A stretch of DNA of 64,000 nt from Saprospiraceae bacterium (lineage in GTDB: Bacteria > Bacteroidota > Bacteroidia > Chitinophagales > Saprospiraceae), in contig JABAQQ010000028.1 of the NCBI GenBank assembly GCA_019187225.1, positions 1 through 64,000 of the forward strand. The letters run 5' to 3'. Below the pieces are notes generated by a model, which saw only the letters and a program-made list of their open reading frames with translations, ran no database searches and was not told the origin of the DNA. The translations under genes and the position numbers were made by a program. Shown one piece after another: positions 61,157-64,000 of this stretch. Positions within the stretch are counted from its first letter, which is position 1, and the number at the start of each line of letters is the position of its first letter.

Positions 61157-62164
61157 TCAACCCGCCTTTGCAAGCCGCCTTTCTATTTCTTTCAATATCC
61201 GGTGGGCCAGTTGCAGCGCTTCGAAGCCATCGCGCAAAGTTACCACCGGCTCCGTATCGTTTTCAATGGCCTCATAAAATGTCTCCAGTTCGCGTTGGAT
61301 CGCGTTCAAAGGGGCTATTTCAGGCATGGACAGGTGGAGCCATTTTTTGCCGGCCTTGGTCTCGAACTCCATGAGCTGTTCCTGTGGCGGCAGCCCCGGC
61401 GCATCCTGTGCGAAAAGGCGCACGATCTGGGCGTTTTTTTCCAAAAAATCGAGGCTGAGATAATGGTCGGGTTGAAACAAGCGCATTTTGCGCATTTGTT
61501 TCATGGAGATGCGGCTGGCCGTCAGGTTCGCCACCGCGCCGTTGATAAATTCAAGGCGCACATTGGCGATGTCGGGCGTGTTGCTCAGCACGGCTACACC
61601 GCTCGCGCTGACTTTGGCGACGGGCGATTTGACCAAATGCAACACCAGGTCGAGGTCGTGGATCATCAGGTCGAGAATAACCGACACCTCCGTGCCGCGC
61701 GGCTGGAACACCGCCAGGCGATGGCACTCGATGAACATGGGATTCAATACCATATCTTCGATGCCGAGAAAGGCAGGATTGAAGCGTTCGACATGACCAA
61801 CCTGGACTTTTACACCCTGTCGTTCAGCGAGTTGCAACAACTTCCGGCCCTCGGCAACCGTCTCCGTGACGGGTTTTTCGATAAAAACGTGTTTGCCTGC
61901 ACGCATGGCTTGAGCCGCCAGTTTGTAATGCGAGGGTGTAGGCGTCACGACATCCACCGCATCCGCTTCACGAAAAAGTTCATCCAATGATTCGAATCGT
62001 TTGGCGCCGTATTGGGCAATAGCGGATGCAGCGTTTTTGTCGTCGGGATCGTAAAAACCCGCGAGTTCCCAGCACTCCGTGGCGAGGATACATTTCAGGT
62101 GGATTTTGCCGAGGTGGCCGGCGCCGAGGAGGGCGATTTTTTTAGTTGTCGGTCGTTTGTTCAT
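61157..62164 (-). CDS. Gfo/Idh/MocA family oxidoreductase
   Basis: A 335-residue NAD(P)-dependent dehydrogenase. Rossmann motif LLGAGHLGKIHLKCI at 13-27, DVVTPTPSHYKLAAQAMRAGKHVFIEKPVT with the EKP catalytic lysine at about 98, VGHVERFNPAF and a conserved DLMIHDLDLVLHLV carrying the catalytic Asp/His. The HLGxxH and VGHxERFNPA pattern resembles UDP-N-acetylglucosamine 3-dehydrogenase-like members. Substrate not proven. Divergent from the sensor gene. Confidence 0.88.
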   Translation of the reverse strand: MNKRPTTKKIALLGAGHLGKIHLKCILATECWELAGFYDPDDKNAASAIAQYGAKRFESLDELFREADAVDVVTPTPSHYKLAAQAMRAGKHVFIEKPVTETVAEGRKLLQLAERQGVKVQVGHVERFNPAFLGIEDMVLNPMFIECHRLAVFQPRGTEVSVILDLMIHDLDLVLHLVKSPVAKVSASGVAVLSNTPDIANVRLEFINGAVANLTASRISMKQMRKMRLFQPDHYLSLDFLEKNAQIVRLFAQDAPGLPPQEQLMEFETKAGKKWLHLSMPEIAPLNAIQRELETFYEAIENDTEPVVTLRDGFEALQLAHRILKEIERRLAKAG

Positions 62165-62289
62165 TGTTGTCGGTTGCGCGGCAAAGGTAAGCAGGGCGGA
62201 ATAATCGGCATCGTTGCATCTGATACTCGCGGATTTCTTATTTTTATGGCAAAAATTCCACCTTCATTGATGAAATAAATCTTTCGGCT

Positions 62290-64000
62290 TTGAATCGCCT
62301 CCTTTTCGCACTCCTGCATTTTGTCACATGGCAAATGCTCGCTCCGCATCCTGCCGCGCAAACGACTGCTGTGCGATTCGAACCGCTGGCCGTTCAGGAT
62401 GCATTGCCTCCTGCCACTATTGACTGTATCTACGAAGACAGCCGGGGATTTTTGTGGATTGGAAGTTATGCGGGGTTATACCTTTTTGACGGTTATGGCC
62501 TGACACATTTTTATCAGGACCCGAATGATCCGCTCAGTATCAGCGACAACAAGATCAGAAAGTTGCTGGAGGACAAGCACGGCAACCTGTGGGTGGGTAC
62601 TCAGGTGGGGCTTAACTATTTTGATGTCAGGAAAAGAGTTTTCAGACGATGGACCGACAAGTCAAAAAATGGCATCGGAGATATAGAAATTCATGATTTA
62701 AAGTGCGATCAAGAGGGCTTACTTTGGGTTGCAGCTTCCGACGGCCTTTACAAACTGGTGGAGGGACGAGGCAAATTCGAGAAGGTTTTTCCCTCCGGAG
62801 ATAAAACGGCAGCGACACCCGTACATGCCATCGAGCCGACCGACCAAGGCATTTATATTTGCTCACCACCCGGATTCTATTTCCTGGATTTTGACACGAA
62901 AGCAACAAGTGTCATTTCAGCCAAGGCGCTTTTTTACGGACAGTCTACCAATGAAAAGGCCGCAATACAAAAAGACTGCAACAACAACATTTGGATAGGC
63001 ACCTCACATGGTTTGTTCCAGTATAAATTGCTCAGGCATCCCGCTATGTTGGAGGAGCCATTTTACAGGAACGACACCATCAACTTTATCATTCCGGTAA
63101 AGGGATGTCACGAATTTTTCATCGGCACGTACAAGGGTTTATCTGTTTTGAACCCACAAACGCATCAGGTTCAAAACATCGCGCTCCCTTCATCCGCTTG
63201 CGGGGAACCAATAAAGGAAGGTTTTTACCAGGGATTTCTTGCATCATCAGGTATACTTTGGCTCAGCACCACCTCCACCAACCAAATTTTCAAAGCAACG
63301 CGCAACCGCAGGTTTCAACAAACGCCCCTCAATCTTGTGGATCAACTCAAGGGTGCAGCCCGGCGGTTGTTCGAACTGTACGAATACAGTCCCGACGTGC
63401 TGCTGGTACCGCACAGCGGCGGCGCTGCGTTCCTGGATTTAAAAACACAGCAAATAAACCCGTTTCCATACAAACCGAATTACAACCTAGCCGGCTGGCA
63501 GGATGGCGTGATCTGTTTTCTGGAAGAGAAGGACGGCCAACTTTGGATAGGGACGGTCGGCGGACTGTTTTTGTTCGATAAGATCAAAAAACGATTTATC
63601 CATCTCGAAAAACGGTTCGATGGATTCTCAAAATTGAGGGGAATTACCATCCGCAAAATACTCCGCGACTCGAAAAACAACCTCTGGGTAGCGACCTGGA
63701 ATCAGGGCATCTTCAAGATCAACGTCGAGGCCCGGACAATTTCACAGTACAATCATTGGGCAGCGGACAATGCGCGCAATATCTCCAACACCCGTTCTGT
63801 TTTGGAAACCCGCGACGGCGATGTGTGGGTGGGCACGCGGGGTGGTTTGTTGCAATATGTCGAAAATGCCGATTCTTTTCGCGTTTATAAACACATACCC
63901 GGCCACCCGGAGACCATGAGCGAAAACACGGCTTTTTGTATCTATGAAGCGAGTGATGGAACTATTTGGTGTGGCACGTACGGCGGCGGACTGAACCAGC
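62290..64000 (+). CDS. Beta-propeller sensor, N-terminal part (two-component regulator propeller), runs off the window
   Basis: An open frame of at least 570 codons to the window end. It is easy to miss because it starts with TTG at 62290: LNRLLFALLHFVTWQMLAPH acts as a signal peptide; ATG at 62335 would cut it. Reg_prop propeller repeats are frequent: SRGFLWIGSYAGLYLFDG, HGNLWVGTQVGLNYFD, EGLLWVAASDGLYKL, NNIWIGTSHGLFQYK, GQLWIGTVGGLFLFD, NNLWVATWNQGIF, GDVWVGTRGGLLQY and GTIWCGTYGGGLNQ at the edge. Such propellers precede a Y_Y_Y domain, then a kinase or DNA-binding part outside the window. Confidence 0.85.
   Translation, partial: MNRLLFALLHFVTWQMLAPHPAAQTTAVRFEPLAVQDALPPATIDCIYEDSRGFLWIGSYAGLYLFDGYGLTHFYQDPNDPLSISDNKIRKLLEDKHGNLWVGTQVGLNYFDVRKRVFRRWTDKSKNGIGDIEIHDLKCDQEGLLWVAASDGLYKLVEGRGKFEKVFPSGDKTAATPVHAIEPTDQGIYICSPPGFYFLDFDTKATSVISAKALFYGQSTNEKAAIQKDCNNNIWIGTSHGLFQYKLLRHPAMLEEPFYRNDTINFIIPVKGCHEFFIGTYKGLSVLNPQTHQVQNIALPSSACGEPIKEGFYQGFLASSGILWLSTTSTNQIFKATRNRRFQQTPLNLVDQLKGAARRLFELYEYSPDVLLVPHSGGAAFLDLKTQQINPFPYKPNYNLAGWQDGVICFLEEKDGQLWIGTVGGLFLFDKIKKRFIHLEKRFDGFSKLRGITIRKILRDSKNNLWVATWNQGIFKINVEARTISQYNHWAADNARNISNTRSVLETRDGDVWVGTRGGLLQYVENADSFRVYKHIPGHPETMSENTAFCIYEASDGTIWCGTYGGGLNQ

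Overview
The window looks like a chromosomal stretch from a Bacteroidota bacterium, most likely a member of the Saprospiria. The evidence is the gene content: a PorP/SprF-like type IX secretion (T9SS) protein, giant PKD/Ig-like surface proteins with gliding-type C-terminal sorting domains, a GWxTD protein, DUF3822 beside rsmD, DUF6624, OmpA with thrombospondin type 3 repeats, paired OmpH/Skp chaperones, and promoters of the TTG-N18-21-TAnnTTTG type. No plasmid, prophage, transposase or CRISPR array is visible.

Layout. 0-3 kb: an AT-rich, foreign-looking NACHT NTPase with an endonuclease-like N-terminus, beside a frameshifted gene remnant. 3-12 kb: envelope genes (DUF6624, OmpA/TSP3, POT transporter, GWxTD protein) and a fusion of a periplasmic-binding-protein domain to a pentameric ligand-gated ion channel. 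12-21 kb: two glucose-6-phosphate isomerases, then a T9SS pair (PorP/SprF plus a PKD adhesin). 21-36 kb: housekeeping genes (thiolase, rhodanese, hemE, three tRNAs, tatD, rsmD, bactofilin, tsaD, cutA) mixed with small secreted proteins and a vanadium-haloperoxidase-like lipoprotein. 36-48 kb: a DUF433/DUF5615 toxin-antitoxin pair, pgmB, hutH, two Skp chaperones, an orphan ABC ATPase, a sodium symporter, a PfkB kinase and a class IV aminotransferase. 48-64 kb: a secreted metalloprotease, a family 43-like glycosidase, an FAD oxidoreductase, an adhesin of 2114 residues with about 18 Ig-like repeats, a Gfo/Idh/MocA oxidoreductase, and the start of a beta-propeller sensor running off the window.

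The most unusual feature is the space between genes. It is filled with many families of short tandem repeats (7, 8, 9, 10 or 22 bp units). Each unit is nearly invariant except at one or two two-state positions, and the arrays are usually arranged as two inverted arms. The dominant family is the heptamer RGACGGT, in perfect arrays of up to 27 units. Arrays abut or contain the stop codons of many genes. In at least two cases they are translated: one array lies in frame inside a LuxE-like gene, and another makes up the N-terminus of HemE. Together with about 100 bp inverted-repeat elements (four copies), they give the window its character.
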